64,000 bases of DNA from Syntrophales bacterium (GTDB taxonomy: Bacteria; Desulfobacterota; Syntrophia; Syntrophales; PHBD01): contig DAOSEM010000003.1 of assembly GCA_035363115.1 (NCBI GenBank), forward strand, positions 62,001 to 126,000, written 5' to 3'. Below are positions 33,712-41,528 of the stretch, piece by piece; position 1 is the first letter of the stretch; each line of letters starts with the position of its first letter. Below the pieces are notes generated by a model that ran no database searches, was not told where the DNA came from, and saw only the letters and a list, made by a program, of their open reading frames with translations. The translations under genes were made by a program, and so were the position numbers.

Positions 33712-35037
33712 TCATTTCCCGTCCCACGCCTCGCCGACGCTCAGTTTGAGCTTCATATGCTGCATCCAGGTGCTGTATCGGGCTCGATTCAGGTCGGTCT
33801 TGGCCGAGTAGAGCTGCTGCATGGCATTGAGGACGTCTGCGTTGGTCCGTATACCGACTCTGTAGCCCTTGGTATTCGACTTGAGGGCCATCTCGCTGGA
33901 CGCAACGCCTGCTTCCAGCGCCTTGATCTGAGCCAGCCCGGTGACGATGCCCAGGAATGCCTGATTCAGCTGCAGGATCACCTGGCGGCGTACATTTTGA
34001 TATTCATTCCGGGCCTTTTCCCGGAGCCTGGTCGCCTCGTCGACCTTGGCCTGGGTGCCGCCGCCCTCGAAGATGGGGATCTGCAGCTGAAGACCGACGG
34101 CCTTGTTGTTCGTTCGGATGTCCGTGGAGAGAGAGCTGTTGGAGTCCGGCCCTTGAAGGGTGTCGCTGTAGGATGCGACGAGATTCAGGTTCGGATAATG
34201 ACCAGCCCTGGCCTTGGAAATCTCTTTTTCCGCGACGTCGATGGCGGCTTTTGCGGCGGCCACGGAAGGATTACCGTCCACTTTCGGCATCCAGTCATCG
34301 ACGACTCCTGCGGGAAACGCCGGGTTGCTTCTCACCGGCTGCGGGTTGCCGATATCGGGACCAGCGACCGTCGCGAGAGCCTGGCGCTTGTTTTCGACCT
34401 CCGCCTCCGCCTCGATGGCCTGCGCCGTCACCAGCTCAAATTTCGCTTTTGATTCCTCCACGTCTGTGACACTGCCCGCCCCCACCTTGTAGCTCTTGCT
34501 TGCCACTGCAAGCTGTTCGCTGATCGACTTCTTCTGGGCGCGGATGAGCTCCAGTCTGTCGAGGGCGAGCAGGACGTCGTAATAGGCTTGGGCGACCCGG
34601 AGGATCAGATCGTTTTCCGCCTGTGTCCGCTGCGCTTCCGCCTGCGCGACGAGGTACTTGGACTGAACATAGGAATGGATGGCGCCCATCTGGAAGAGCG
34701 GCTGTGTCAACTGCACAGTATAGCCGCCGCTCGTATAGTTGCGGGAAACATCGGGCTGGGAGGTATTGCCGTAGCTCGTTTCCGCGGCGTTCTGTGTTGC
34801 ATTGCCGGAGGCGATCAGGCGGGGCAGCAGGGAGGCAAGAGACTGGGATTCCCTGGTCAGGACGGACTGATACTGGGCTACGCCGGCGAGGTAGGCCGCG
34901 TCGTATCGCTTTGCCGCCTGAATCGTCACCGAAAGATCGGCGGCGCAGAGGTCGATCCCCATGGCAAAGAGAATGAGGAGGGACAGAAGCGGACGCACCA
35001 CGAAGCGGTAGAGATGGCCTCGCAAGCCGTCTTGCAT
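33712..35037 (-). CDS. TolC-family outer-membrane efflux channel
   Basis: A 441-aa TolC-like protein with a signal sequence in residues 13-33 (FVVRPLLSLLILFAMGIDLCA). Two OEP repeats follow: the first with TQPLFQMGAIHSYVQSKYLVAQAEA near residue 112 and the second with QIPIFEGGGTQAKVDEATRL near 318, the two strand-helix transitions of the TolC barrel. Long amphipathic helices (AYYDVLLALDRLELIRAQKK, AFLGIVTGLAQIKALEAGV) and the late YRVGIRTNADVLNAMQQLYS motif complete the family pattern. GGAG precedes the ATG. As the first gene of the cluster it should provide the outer-membrane exit for the HlyB/HlyD pair encoded about 13 kb downstream. Confidence 0.92.
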   Translation of the reverse strand: MQDGLRGHLYRFVVRPLLSLLILFAMGIDLCAADLSVTIQAAKRYDAAYLAGVAQYQSVLTRESQSLASLLPRLIASGNATQNAAETSYGNTSQPDVSRNYTSGGYTVQLTQPLFQMGAIHSYVQSKYLVAQAEAQRTQAENDLILRVAQAYYDVLLALDRLELIRAQKKSISEQLAVASKSYKVGAGSVTDVEESKAKFELVTAQAIEAEAEVENKRQALATVAGPDIGNPQPVRSNPAFPAGVVDDWMPKVDGNPSVAAAKAAIDVAEKEISKARAGHYPNLNLVASYSDTLQGPDSNSSLSTDIRTNNKAVGLQLQIPIFEGGGTQAKVDEATRLREKARNEYQNVRRQVILQLNQAFLGIVTGLAQIKALEAGVASSEMALKSNTKGYRVGIRTNADVLNAMQQLYSAKTDLNRARYSTWMQHMKLKLSVGEAWDGK

Positions 35038-35234
35038 GCAGATTCTCCGAAAATGATGGAAGAAATAAAAGGAGACGGCCTCAGAGATCCGAGCTGCCGG
35101 GGTTTCCTGAACTCCCGGGGATCGGACGAACCGATGACGTCTTCAGGATGTTGAAAAATGGCTGGTTTGTCGGGGGAATGGTTTCAATTGCAGGATATGG
35201 TGAGGATTCTAATCATCCTGCTCATGATGGACAC

Positions 35235-35264
35235 CCGCTAAACGATGTCGCAAGAAAAGTCAAC
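35235..35264 (-). promoter_or_regulatory. Possible promoter of the type I secretion cluster
   Basis: On the minus strand TTGACT (35264-35259) is followed after 18 bases by TAGCGG (35240-35235), a weak -10. It lies in an AT-rich patch about 200 bases upstream of the TolC-like gene, where a promoter for the whole cluster is expected. Confidence 0.3.
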
Positions 35265-35327
35265 AAAAATAAATAATCCAGAAGGAAGGCCTATCATTGT
35301 TGCCGCCGGTCTGGTTTTCTGCAGGCT

Positions 35328-36293
35328 TCAGGAAGCGCGATCTTCCTGTTGCAGCATCCCGGCCTTCCGGAGGATGTCCTTCGCTTCTTCTTCCTTCCCC
35401 ATGGCCAGGAGGCATTCAGCGAGATGGAGGGGGTAGAGGGGGTTGCCGGGCTCGGCGGCGGCGGCCTTGCGGAAGGCGTCGGCGGCTTCCGGGTGCCGGT
35501 TGTGCCGGGCCAGGCTGTGGCCCAGGCGGTTCAGGTAGGCCCCGGCCTGTTCCGGGTTGAGGGAGACGGCCCGGTCGTAAGTCTCCAGGGTTTCTTCGAT
35601 CCGGCCGAGCTGGAGGAGGATGTCTCCCCGGCCGCACCGGTAGAGGGGATCGTCCGGCTGGAAGTCGATGCAGCGGCTGTAGGCGTCCAGCGCCCGTTCG
35701 GGCTCATTGAGATCCAGGAGGATGTGGGCCATGCGGCCGTAGAAGACGCCGGTCTTCTCGGGCTCCAGGCAGACGGCCCGCTTGTAGGCCTCCTCGGCGC
35801 GGTCCCACTCCGAGAGGGCCAGGAGGGCGTTGCCCAGGAGGCAGAGGACGGCGGCCGCCTCCGGTTCCTCTTCCGTCATTTTTTCCAGCACCTTCACCGC
35901 GTCCCCGGGACGGTCCGCCTTGATGTATGCATCCGCCAGTGCTTCGCTGAGGGCGAAATCCTCCGGCTGGACCTTTGTGGCCCGTTCGCAGACATCGACC
36001 AGCCGGTCGAACATGGCATTGTCCTTGAAGATGCGGACGAGCTCGTCGAAGCCGAACCCAGTGAAGACCCGCCGGGTCAACTCCTTTTGATAAAGCCGCT
36101 CGAAGAGTCCGATTGCCTCCTCCAGGCGGCCGGCGTCGTGGAAGGCCCAGGCGAGGGAGAGGACGATGGAGTCGTCGTCGGGGGAGGATGCCAGGAGATC
36201 CTGGTACAGCGCGATCGCTTCCTCGAACCGCCCGTTCTGGTACAGCCGGTCCGCTGCATCACGACCGCTTTGGCTTGTTTCGTTCGGTGTCAT
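35328..36293 (-). CDS. Tetratricopeptide-repeat protein
   Basis: A 321-aa protein built almost wholly of about nine TPR units, for example RDAADRLYQNGRFEEAIALY (11-30), RAEEAYKRAVCLEPEKTGVF, ALDAYSRCIDFQPDDPLYR and IEETLETYDRAVSLNPEQAG. There is no signal peptide or membrane helix, so it is a cytoplasmic scaffold with unknown partners. The ribosome binding site before the ATG is weak. It ends about 290 bp from the divergent side of the TolC gene and is not obviously part of that cluster. Confidence 0.75.
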   Translation of the reverse strand: MTPNETSQSGRDAADRLYQNGRFEEAIALYQDLLASSPDDDSIVLSLAWAFHDAGRLEEAIGLFERLYQKELTRRVFTGFGFDELVRIFKDNAMFDRLVDVCERATKVQPEDFALSEALADAYIKADRPGDAVKVLEKMTEEEPEAAAVLCLLGNALLALSEWDRAEEAYKRAVCLEPEKTGVFYGRMAHILLDLNEPERALDAYSRCIDFQPDDPLYRCGRGDILLQLGRIEETLETYDRAVSLNPEQAGAYLNRLGHSLARHNRHPEAADAFRKAAAAEPGNPLYPLHLAECLLAMGKEEEAKDILRKAGMLQQEDRAS

Positions 36294-36377
36294 AGCTGTT
36301 TAAAAATGAGGAAGCGGCCGGGGATGTGGAGCCGATGATCCACCGCCCCGCGCCGCGGTTGGTCGAGAGATGTCCGT

Positions 36378-36698
36378 TTATCCGCAGGAGGAACAGGTGC
36401 TGCAACTGCCGCCAGCGGGAACGAAGCTGGACGACAGCTTGAAACCGGACCCTTGCGGGGTCTCGATGAAGTCCACGGTGATGGGTTGAATCTCGTCGTA
36501 CAGGGCCTGGTTGATCACAAACTTGAGGCCGTTGTCCTCGAACGTCTTGTCGTCCTGTTTCGGCTCATCCAGAGCCATGCCCAAGGAGGGCCCCGCTCAG
36601 CCGCCCTCGAAAATCATCACCCGGATCGGCTGGTCCGCATCCCGGTTCTTCATGAAATCCTTGATCATCTCATTTGCTTTTTCCGTTACCGTGAACAT
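36378..36698 (-). CDS. HesB/IscA-like selenoprotein with in-frame UGA (Sec34)
   Basis: A 106-aa A-type iron-sulfur carrier homologue. From the ATG at 36698 (AGGAGAAAC upstream) the frame reads MFTVTEKANEMIKDFM, then IRVMIFEGG, then TGA at 36599-36597, and resumes in the same frame as AGPSLGMALDEPKQDDK with no other stop. In IscA/HesB proteins this position is the first cluster-ligand cysteine, in a GxCxGPxLGMALDEP context, so the TGA is read as selenocysteine. HesB-like selenoproteins are known in Desulfobacterota. The C-terminal GGSCSTCSSCG supplies the other thiols. Standard gene callers would miss the first third. The known alternative is a nonsense mutation, which the conserved context makes unlikely. 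Confidence 0.85.
36562..36596 (-). promoter_or_regulatory. Candidate bacterial SECIS element
   Basis: Just 3' of the UGA on the minus strand, GCCC and GGGC pair around UCCUU starting six bases after the stop, and a second stem GGCUC/GAGCC with loop UGGAU follows. Bacterial SECIS hairpins lie immediately downstream of the UGA and place the apical loop about 10-20 bases away, as here. Folding and SelB binding were not tested. Confidence 0.4.
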
Positions 36699-36897
36699 GT
36701 TTCTCCTGTCCTTTCCGACACCTTGGTGTCCCTTGAGTTGACGCCTTTCCCCATATCCCGGCTGGAATCCCGATGCAATAAAAATCGGCCGGGAGTTCCC
36801 TTTTCTTGAGAGGGTATGGTATCAGCGATGTGCGATCCAACATAATCATCCCGGGAGCGGTTGGCAAACGGGAAGAGAAATTGTTCCTCTACAATCA

Positions 36898-37848
36898 ATG
36901 ATAATCGACACAATGGAAGCAAAGCGCAGCATGGAGCCGGTGATCGAGGCAACCAGCCTGAAGAAGACCTTCGGCGATCTCGTGGCCGTGGACGGCCTGT
37001 CGTTTGCCGTGGAGAGCGGCGAGTGCTTCGGCATCCTGGGACCCAACGGCGCCGGCAAAACCTCCACGATCCGCATGATCTACGGTTTTTCGCCCATGAC
37101 GGCGGGAGACCTGAACGTCTTCGGCATGGACATCCGCCGCCGCTACCGGGCCGTCAAGAACCGGATCGGCGTCTGCCAGCAGGAAAACAACCTGGATCCG
37201 GACCTGACGGTGGTCCAGAACCTGGAGGTCTATGCCGGCTTCTTCAATGTTCCCCGGCGGGAGGCCCGCAGTCGGGCCCTGGAACTCCTGTCCTTCATGT
37301 CCCTGGAGAACCGCCGGGACACTCGGGCCATGGAGCTCTCCGGCGGGATGATGCGTCGCCTGGTGATTGCCCGGGCGCTCATCAACAACCCGGACCTCCT
37401 GATCCTGGACGAGCCGACGACGGGCCTCGATCCCCAGTCGCGGCACCAGGTCTGGGAGCGCCTGGAGGAGCTTCGCTCCCGGGGCCTGTCGATCCTGCTG
37501 ACGACCCACTATATGGACGAGGCGGCGCGGCTCTGCGACCGGCTCATCATCATGGACAAGGGAAAACTGCTTGTGGAGGGGAGCCCCCGGGACCTGGTGG
37601 AGCGCTTCGCCGGGCGGCATGTCATCGAGGTGGCCGAGCCGACGGAGAACCTGCGCGCCTGGGTCCGGGAGCGTGGGTTGCAAAGTGACGACCTGGGTCA
37701 CCGCCTGATCGTCTTCGGGAACGAGAGCGACAGCGAGGGCCTGTTCCGGGAGATCGCCGGCCGGTGTCCCGGTGACGGCTGCCTGCTCCGGATGGCAACC
37801 CTGGAGGATGTCTTCCTGAAACTGACGGGACGGGAGCTTCGCGAATGA
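36898..37848 (+). CDS. ABC-2 type transporter ATP-binding protein
   Basis: A 316-aa ATPase of the NodI/DrrA group: Walker A GPNGAGKTST (about residue 50), Q-loop QQENNLDPDLT, signature ELSGGMMRRL (about 146), Walker B LLILDEPTTGLD and H-loop TTHYMDEA. The C-terminal 80 residues (about 235-316) are the extra domain of this group. It drives export through the permease encoded next, whose ATG overlaps its stop by 4 bases. Alternative starts at 36913 and 36931 are possible since none has a strong ribosome site. The substrate cannot be told; NodIJ-type pairs export lipo-oligosaccharides or hydrophobic drugs. Confidence 0.85.
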   Translation: MIIDTMEAKRSMEPVIEATSLKKTFGDLVAVDGLSFAVESGECFGILGPNGAGKTSTIRMIYGFSPMTAGDLNVFGMDIRRRYRAVKNRIGVCQQENNLDPDLTVVQNLEVYAGFFNVPRREARSRALELLSFMSLENRRDTRAMELSGGMMRRLVIARALINNPDLLILDEPTTGLDPQSRHQVWERLEELRSRGLSILLTTHYMDEAARLCDRLIIMDKGKLLVEGSPRDLVERFAGRHVIEVAEPTENLRAWVRERGLQSDDLGHRLIVFGNESDSEGLFREIAGRCPGDGCLLRMATLEDVFLKLTGRELRE

Positions 37849-38621
37849 ACGCCATATCGGGTCGGTTCTGGAGGGTCTGGAGGCGCAATTTCGCCGTCTA
37901 CCGGCAGAACTGGATGGTCAGTTTCATGACCCCGATGCTGGAGCCGTTTCTCTATCTGCTGGCCTTCGGGGTGGGGTTCAGCCGTCTCGTCGGGGATGTC
38001 CCCTACGGCGGGGCGACCGTTCCCTACACCCTCTTCCTCGCACCGGCCCTGGTCGCCATGACGGTGATGAACAACGCCTTCTTCGAGAATACCTACGGCT
38101 CCTTCGTCCGGATGTACTACCAGAAGACCTTCGATGCCATGATGGCGACGCCGCTGACGGTCTCGGAGATCATCACCGGCGAGATCGTCTGGGGCGCCAC
38201 GAAGGCCGTCATCGCCACGGCCATCATGCTGGTCGTCATCAGCCTCTTTGGGCTCCTGCGCTGGCCCGAGGCGCTTCTCCTGCTTCCCCTGGCGTTTCTC
38301 GGCGGGATCGCCTTCGGTTCCGTAGGCATGATCTTCACGGCCGTCACGCCGCACATCGAGCTGTTCAACCTGCCCTTCTTCCTCTTTATTACCCCCATGT
38401 ACCTCTTCGGTGGAACGTTCTTTCCCCTGGAGGCCCTTCCCGAATGGGCCCGCCATGCGGCCCTGGCCCTGCCCCTGACCCACCTGGTGAATGTCACCCG
38501 GGCGATCAGCATCGGGTTCAGGGACCTGTCCGCCCTGTGGGGCCTTCTGTATTTTCTGGCCTTTGCGGCGGTTTCCTACCCGCTGGCTTTGCGGCTGATG
38601 TATCGCCGCCTCGTGAAGTAA
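37845..38621 (+). CDS. ABC-2 type transporter permease (NodJ-like)
   Basis: A 258-aa inner-membrane permease with six predicted helices, including FMTPMLEPFLYLLAFGVGF, LAPALVAMTVMNNAFF and IATAIMLVVISLFGLL, and the ABC-2 signature area LFNLPFFLFITPMYLFGGTFFPLEALPEW near residue 185. It starts inside the stop of the ATPase gene (ATGA overlap), so the two are translationally coupled and form one exporter. Convergent with the aminotransferase gene; the palindromic repeat at 38629-38750 follows directly. Confidence 0.85.
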   Translation: MNAISGRFWRVWRRNFAVYRQNWMVSFMTPMLEPFLYLLAFGVGFSRLVGDVPYGGATVPYTLFLAPALVAMTVMNNAFFENTYGSFVRMYYQKTFDAMMATPLTVSEIITGEIVWGATKAVIATAIMLVVISLFGLLRWPEALLLLPLAFLGGIAFGSVGMIFTAVTPHIELFNLPFFLFITPMYLFGGTFFPLEALPEWARHAALALPLTHLVNVTRAISIGFRDLSALWGLLYFLAFAAVSYPLALRLMYRRLVK

Positions 38622-38628
38622 TGTCTAC

Positions 38629-38750
38629 AGACTGTTGAAAAAAGCCCGTCTGCGGCGTTGCCCTCATCCCGCTCCGCTCAACGTACTGCCAAGTACGCCT
38701 CACGGCCCGGGATGTCGGGCGCCTTGCATCCGGGCATTTTTGAACAGCCT
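38629..38750. repeat. Palindromic intergenic repeat element, copy A
   Basis: About 122 bp bounded by inverted ends AGACTGTTGAAAAAAGCCCG (38629-38648) and CGGGCATTTTTGAACAGCCT (38731-38750), which pair at 18 of 20 positions, with a CGTACTGCCAAGTACG inner palindrome. The layout resembles non-autonomous MITE/REP elements that recur between genes in Desulfobacterota genomes. It lies between two convergent genes. Confidence 0.65.
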
Positions 38751-38753
38751 GCC

Positions 38754-38791
38754 AAAAGAAAAGGCGGACCGGAATCTCCGGCCCGCCTTTG
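38754..38791. terminator. Terminator shared by convergent genes
   Basis: AAAGGCGG and CCGCCTTT arms enclose an inner CCGGAATCTCCGG palindrome. On the minus strand the stem is followed by TTCTTTT, as expected for the end of the aminotransferase gene whose stop is at 38812. Confidence 0.7.
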
Positions 38792-38811
38792 TGTCCGATT
38801 CCTTTGGATGG

Positions 38812-40146
38812 TTACGGTCCCACCATGGGGTTGACGGACTGCTTGTTGGAGGACTCGATGTACTCCACGATCTTCTCCGCGATGGTGTAGATGTTCCGGG
38901 TGAACTTCTCCTCGTCCTTCTCCAGCAGGGTCATGCGGAAGCCGGGCATGTTGGTGAAGAACGATGTCAGGGGAACCACGCAGATTCCCGTGGAGGCAAG
39001 GAGATAGTAGACGAAGCGCTTGTCGAACTCAATGTTTGGACCCGTCAGCTGCTCGATGTATTCCCGTATCTCCTCCTGTTCGATGGGCAGGAACTGCCTG
39101 GCGTTGAGGACGGCCTCGTTGAATACGGCGGTCATGTAGAAGGCGCCGTTGGTACGGTTCACCATCAGGTAGGGCACGTCCTTGAGGATCCGGTAGGCGG
39201 TGTTGGACAGGCGCTCGTAGAGGCTGCGCCGCTCGGCCAGGTAATTCTGGTACTCCGGGTGGCTCATGATCTTCGGGATGGCGATCTGGGGCAGCGTGGT
39301 GGAGCACACCTCGGACATCTTCTGGTGCAGGATCGTATTGATGTAGCTGGCGAACTTTTCGTCCTTGTCGGCGTTGTACACCTCGATCCATCCGCATCGG
39401 GATCCGGGCCACGGAAATTCCTTGGAGATGCCCTTCATGCTGAGCCCCGGAACGTCCTCGATCACGTCGGAGAGCTGGGCCGTCTTCTTGTTGTTGTAGA
39501 CGATGTTGATGTACGTCTCGTCAAAGATCAGGAACAGGTCGTATTCCTTGGCGATCCGCACGATCTGCCGCAGGGTGTCCGCCGGGTAGACGAAGCCCGT
39601 CGGGTTGTCCGGGTTGATGACCAGGATGCCCACGACGGCGTTATGGCTCTTGACCTTCTGCTCCAGCTCCCGGATGTCCGGATACCAGTTGCTGTAAGGA
39701 TTCATCCGGTAGGTGTTGGGCGGGAACGAGGCGTGGAGCACCTCCGCCATGAAATGGGTCGAGTAGGTCGGCTCGGGGACAATGACCCGGGCGTCCAGGC
39801 GGATCGCGCTGTACGAGCGGGCGATGGCGTCGCCCAGGCCGTTGAAGAAGATGATGTCCTCGGGGGTGATCTGGGTCTTGCCCCGGCTGTTGACCCGCTC
39901 CACAAGGAACTTGCGGGTCTCCTCCATGCCCTTTGTGGGGGAGTAGGCGAAGGACCGGTCGTCCCGGATGATCTCGATGATGCAGTCCTTCATCCAGTCG
40001 GGGATGTGCTCACCCTTCTGGACGGGATCGCCGATGTTCTCCCAGCAGATCTCGATTCCGTACTGCTCCAGCTTCTTGGCGATGTTGACGATGTTGCGGA
40101 TCTCGTAGGTGAGTCCTACGCCGCCTTTGCAGATTTCGAACCTCAT
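38812..40146 (-). CDS. PLP-dependent aminotransferase, class I/II
   Basis: A 444-aa fold-type I aminotransferase. Recognisable parts are FAYSPTKGMEETRKFLVERV (substrate/cofactor entry), the NPDNPTGFVYP motif (about residue 183), the FDETYINIVY Asp-Tyr pair that holds the pyridine ring, the Schiff-base lysine in SMKGISKEF (about 245) and an arginine in GFRMTLLEKDEEKF for the substrate carboxylate. The family matches pyridoxal aminotransferases of aspartate/alanine type; exact substrate unknown. AGGGGAT precedes the ATG. It stands alone between an ABC exporter and a sugar nucleotidyltransferase. Confidence 0.82.
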   Translation of the reverse strand: MRFEICKGGVGLTYEIRNIVNIAKKLEQYGIEICWENIGDPVQKGEHIPDWMKDCIIEIIRDDRSFAYSPTKGMEETRKFLVERVNSRGKTQITPEDIIFFNGLGDAIARSYSAIRLDARVIVPEPTYSTHFMAEVLHASFPPNTYRMNPYSNWYPDIRELEQKVKSHNAVVGILVINPDNPTGFVYPADTLRQIVRIAKEYDLFLIFDETYINIVYNNKKTAQLSDVIEDVPGLSMKGISKEFPWPGSRCGWIEVYNADKDEKFASYINTILHQKMSEVCSTTLPQIAIPKIMSHPEYQNYLAERRSLYERLSNTAYRILKDVPYLMVNRTNGAFYMTAVFNEAVLNARQFLPIEQEEIREYIEQLTGPNIEFDKRFVYYLLASTGICVVPLTSFFTNMPGFRMTLLEKDEEKFTRNIYTIAEKIVEYIESSNKQSVNPMVGP

Positions 40147-40352
40147 ATGAATTTATCCCCTGTATCAAGGTGGCTATTTATTAAGTGAAAGTGCTTAATA
40201 TAATCAAACCAAATTATCCACATTTTTTTCCGGGTGACGGAGGCGGCGGAACCGGCCGTCATAAATGGGTAATGGCCGCCCGGAGGGCCATATTTGTGCC
40301 GATTCCGGTGTCGTTTCCGTCGTGTCTTCCGGGACAGGCCTTCTCCCGCCGG

Positions 40353-41423
40353 CTACAGGTATTCCCGGAGCCCCTTCTTCTCCAGAAGTTCAACGACCTC
40401 CCGGACCCGCTGGGAGTCTCCGCGCCTGCAAACGAGGAGCGCATCCTCCGTGTCCACGACGATCAGGTCCTCCACCCCCGCCAGGGCGACCAGCCGGTCC
40501 CGGGCCACGACAAGGGAGTTTTTCGTTGCGGCGGCGGCGACGGATCCTCTCAGGACGTTTCCCGAATCATCCTTCGGCGAGACCTCCCAGAGGGCGTCCC
40601 AGCTCCCCACGTCGGACCAGCCGAAATCCCCCCGGAGGGCCAGGACGTTGTCCGCCTTTTCCATGACACCGTAGTCGATGGAGATGGAGGGCAATCCCGG
40701 ATAGACATTATCCAGCACGGTATTTTCGCGCTCCGTCCCCAGGGCGGAGTCGATCGTCTCCAGTCCTTTCGCCAGGTCCGGGAGCCACCGGCCGATCGCC
40801 TCGAGGACGGCCCCAGCGGTCCAGACGAACATCCCGCTATTCCAGACGTAGTTTCCCCCTGCCAGGAAGGCCTTTGCCGTTTCCTGGTCCGGCTTTTCGC
40901 GGACGGACCGGACCCGCCGGACGGTTTCCATACCGGCCGTTCCTGTCTCTTCCCCCAGTTCGAGATAGCCGTATCCCGTCTCCGGGGCCGTGGGGGCGAT
41001 GCCTATGGTGACGAGGTGCCGTCCCGGCGCAGCCGCCTCGGCGGCCGCCCGGAGGACTTCCAGAAATCTCGCTTCGTCGATGATCAGGTGATCCGCCGGC
41101 AGGACCGCCATGACCGCGCCCGGGTCCAGCCGGTGGACGGCATGGGCCGCCAGGCCGATGCAGGGGGCGGTGTTTCTCCCCATGGGCTCGATGAGGATGT
41201 TCCGCGCCGGGATGTCCGGGAGCTGGCGGGCCAGTTCCGCCGCGTGCGCCCGGCCGGTGACGACGAGGATCCGCTCCGGTGGTACCATGGGCAGGAGGCG
41301 GTCCACGGTCTCCTGAATGATCGTCCGCTCGCTCAGGATGTCCAGAAGGTGCTTGGGTTTCCGGTCGCGGCTCCTGGGCCAGAAGCGGGTTCCCCGGCCT
41401 CCGGCCATGATGACGGCATACAT
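40353..41423 (-). CDS. manC: Mannose-1-phosphate guanylyltransferase
   Basis: A 356-aa nucleotidyltransferase making GDP-mannose from mannose-1-phosphate and GTP for surface polysaccharides. The N-terminal GTP-binding motif is MAGGRGTRFWPRSRDRKPKH (residues 7-26), followed by EPMGRNTAPCIGLAA, VLPADHLI, the NYVWNSGMFVW segment and the catalytic-metal segment SIDYGVMEKA and GDFGWSDVGSWDAL. The isomerase half found in long ManC proteins is missing, as in the short form. CAAGGAGAT precedes the ATG. The membrane glycosyltransferase at the left edge could use such activated sugars indirectly, but no polysaccharide cluster surrounds it. Confidence 0.9.
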   Translation of the reverse strand: MYAVIMAGGRGTRFWPRSRDRKPKHLLDILSERTIIQETVDRLLPMVPPERILVVTGRAHAAELARQLPDIPARNILIEPMGRNTAPCIGLAAHAVHRLDPGAVMAVLPADHLIIDEARFLEVLRAAAEAAAPGRHLVTIGIAPTAPETGYGYLELGEETGTAGMETVRRVRSVREKPDQETAKAFLAGGNYVWNSGMFVWTAGAVLEAIGRWLPDLAKGLETIDSALGTERENTVLDNVYPGLPSISIDYGVMEKADNVLALRGDFGWSDVGSWDALWEVSPKDDSGNVLRGSVAAAATKNSLVVARDRLVALAGVEDLIVVDTEDALLVCRRGDSQRVREVVELLEKKGLREYL

Positions 41424-41528
41424 GTGGGATCTCCTTGCAGAATCGTGGTGGGCTTTCGACTTTTCATATGAATACGGCCGGTTATCCGGCCCCGGGATGC
41501 ATAGCAGAGACAGGCTTTGTTGACAAGA

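Noticed and set aside
36378..36584. Independent 68-aa gene starting at an internal ATG
   Set aside because: The ATG is the internal Met of the LGMALDEP motif. Similarity to IscA/HesB begins upstream of the TGA and the real ribosome site is at 36698, so this is only the 3' part of a selenoprotein gene.
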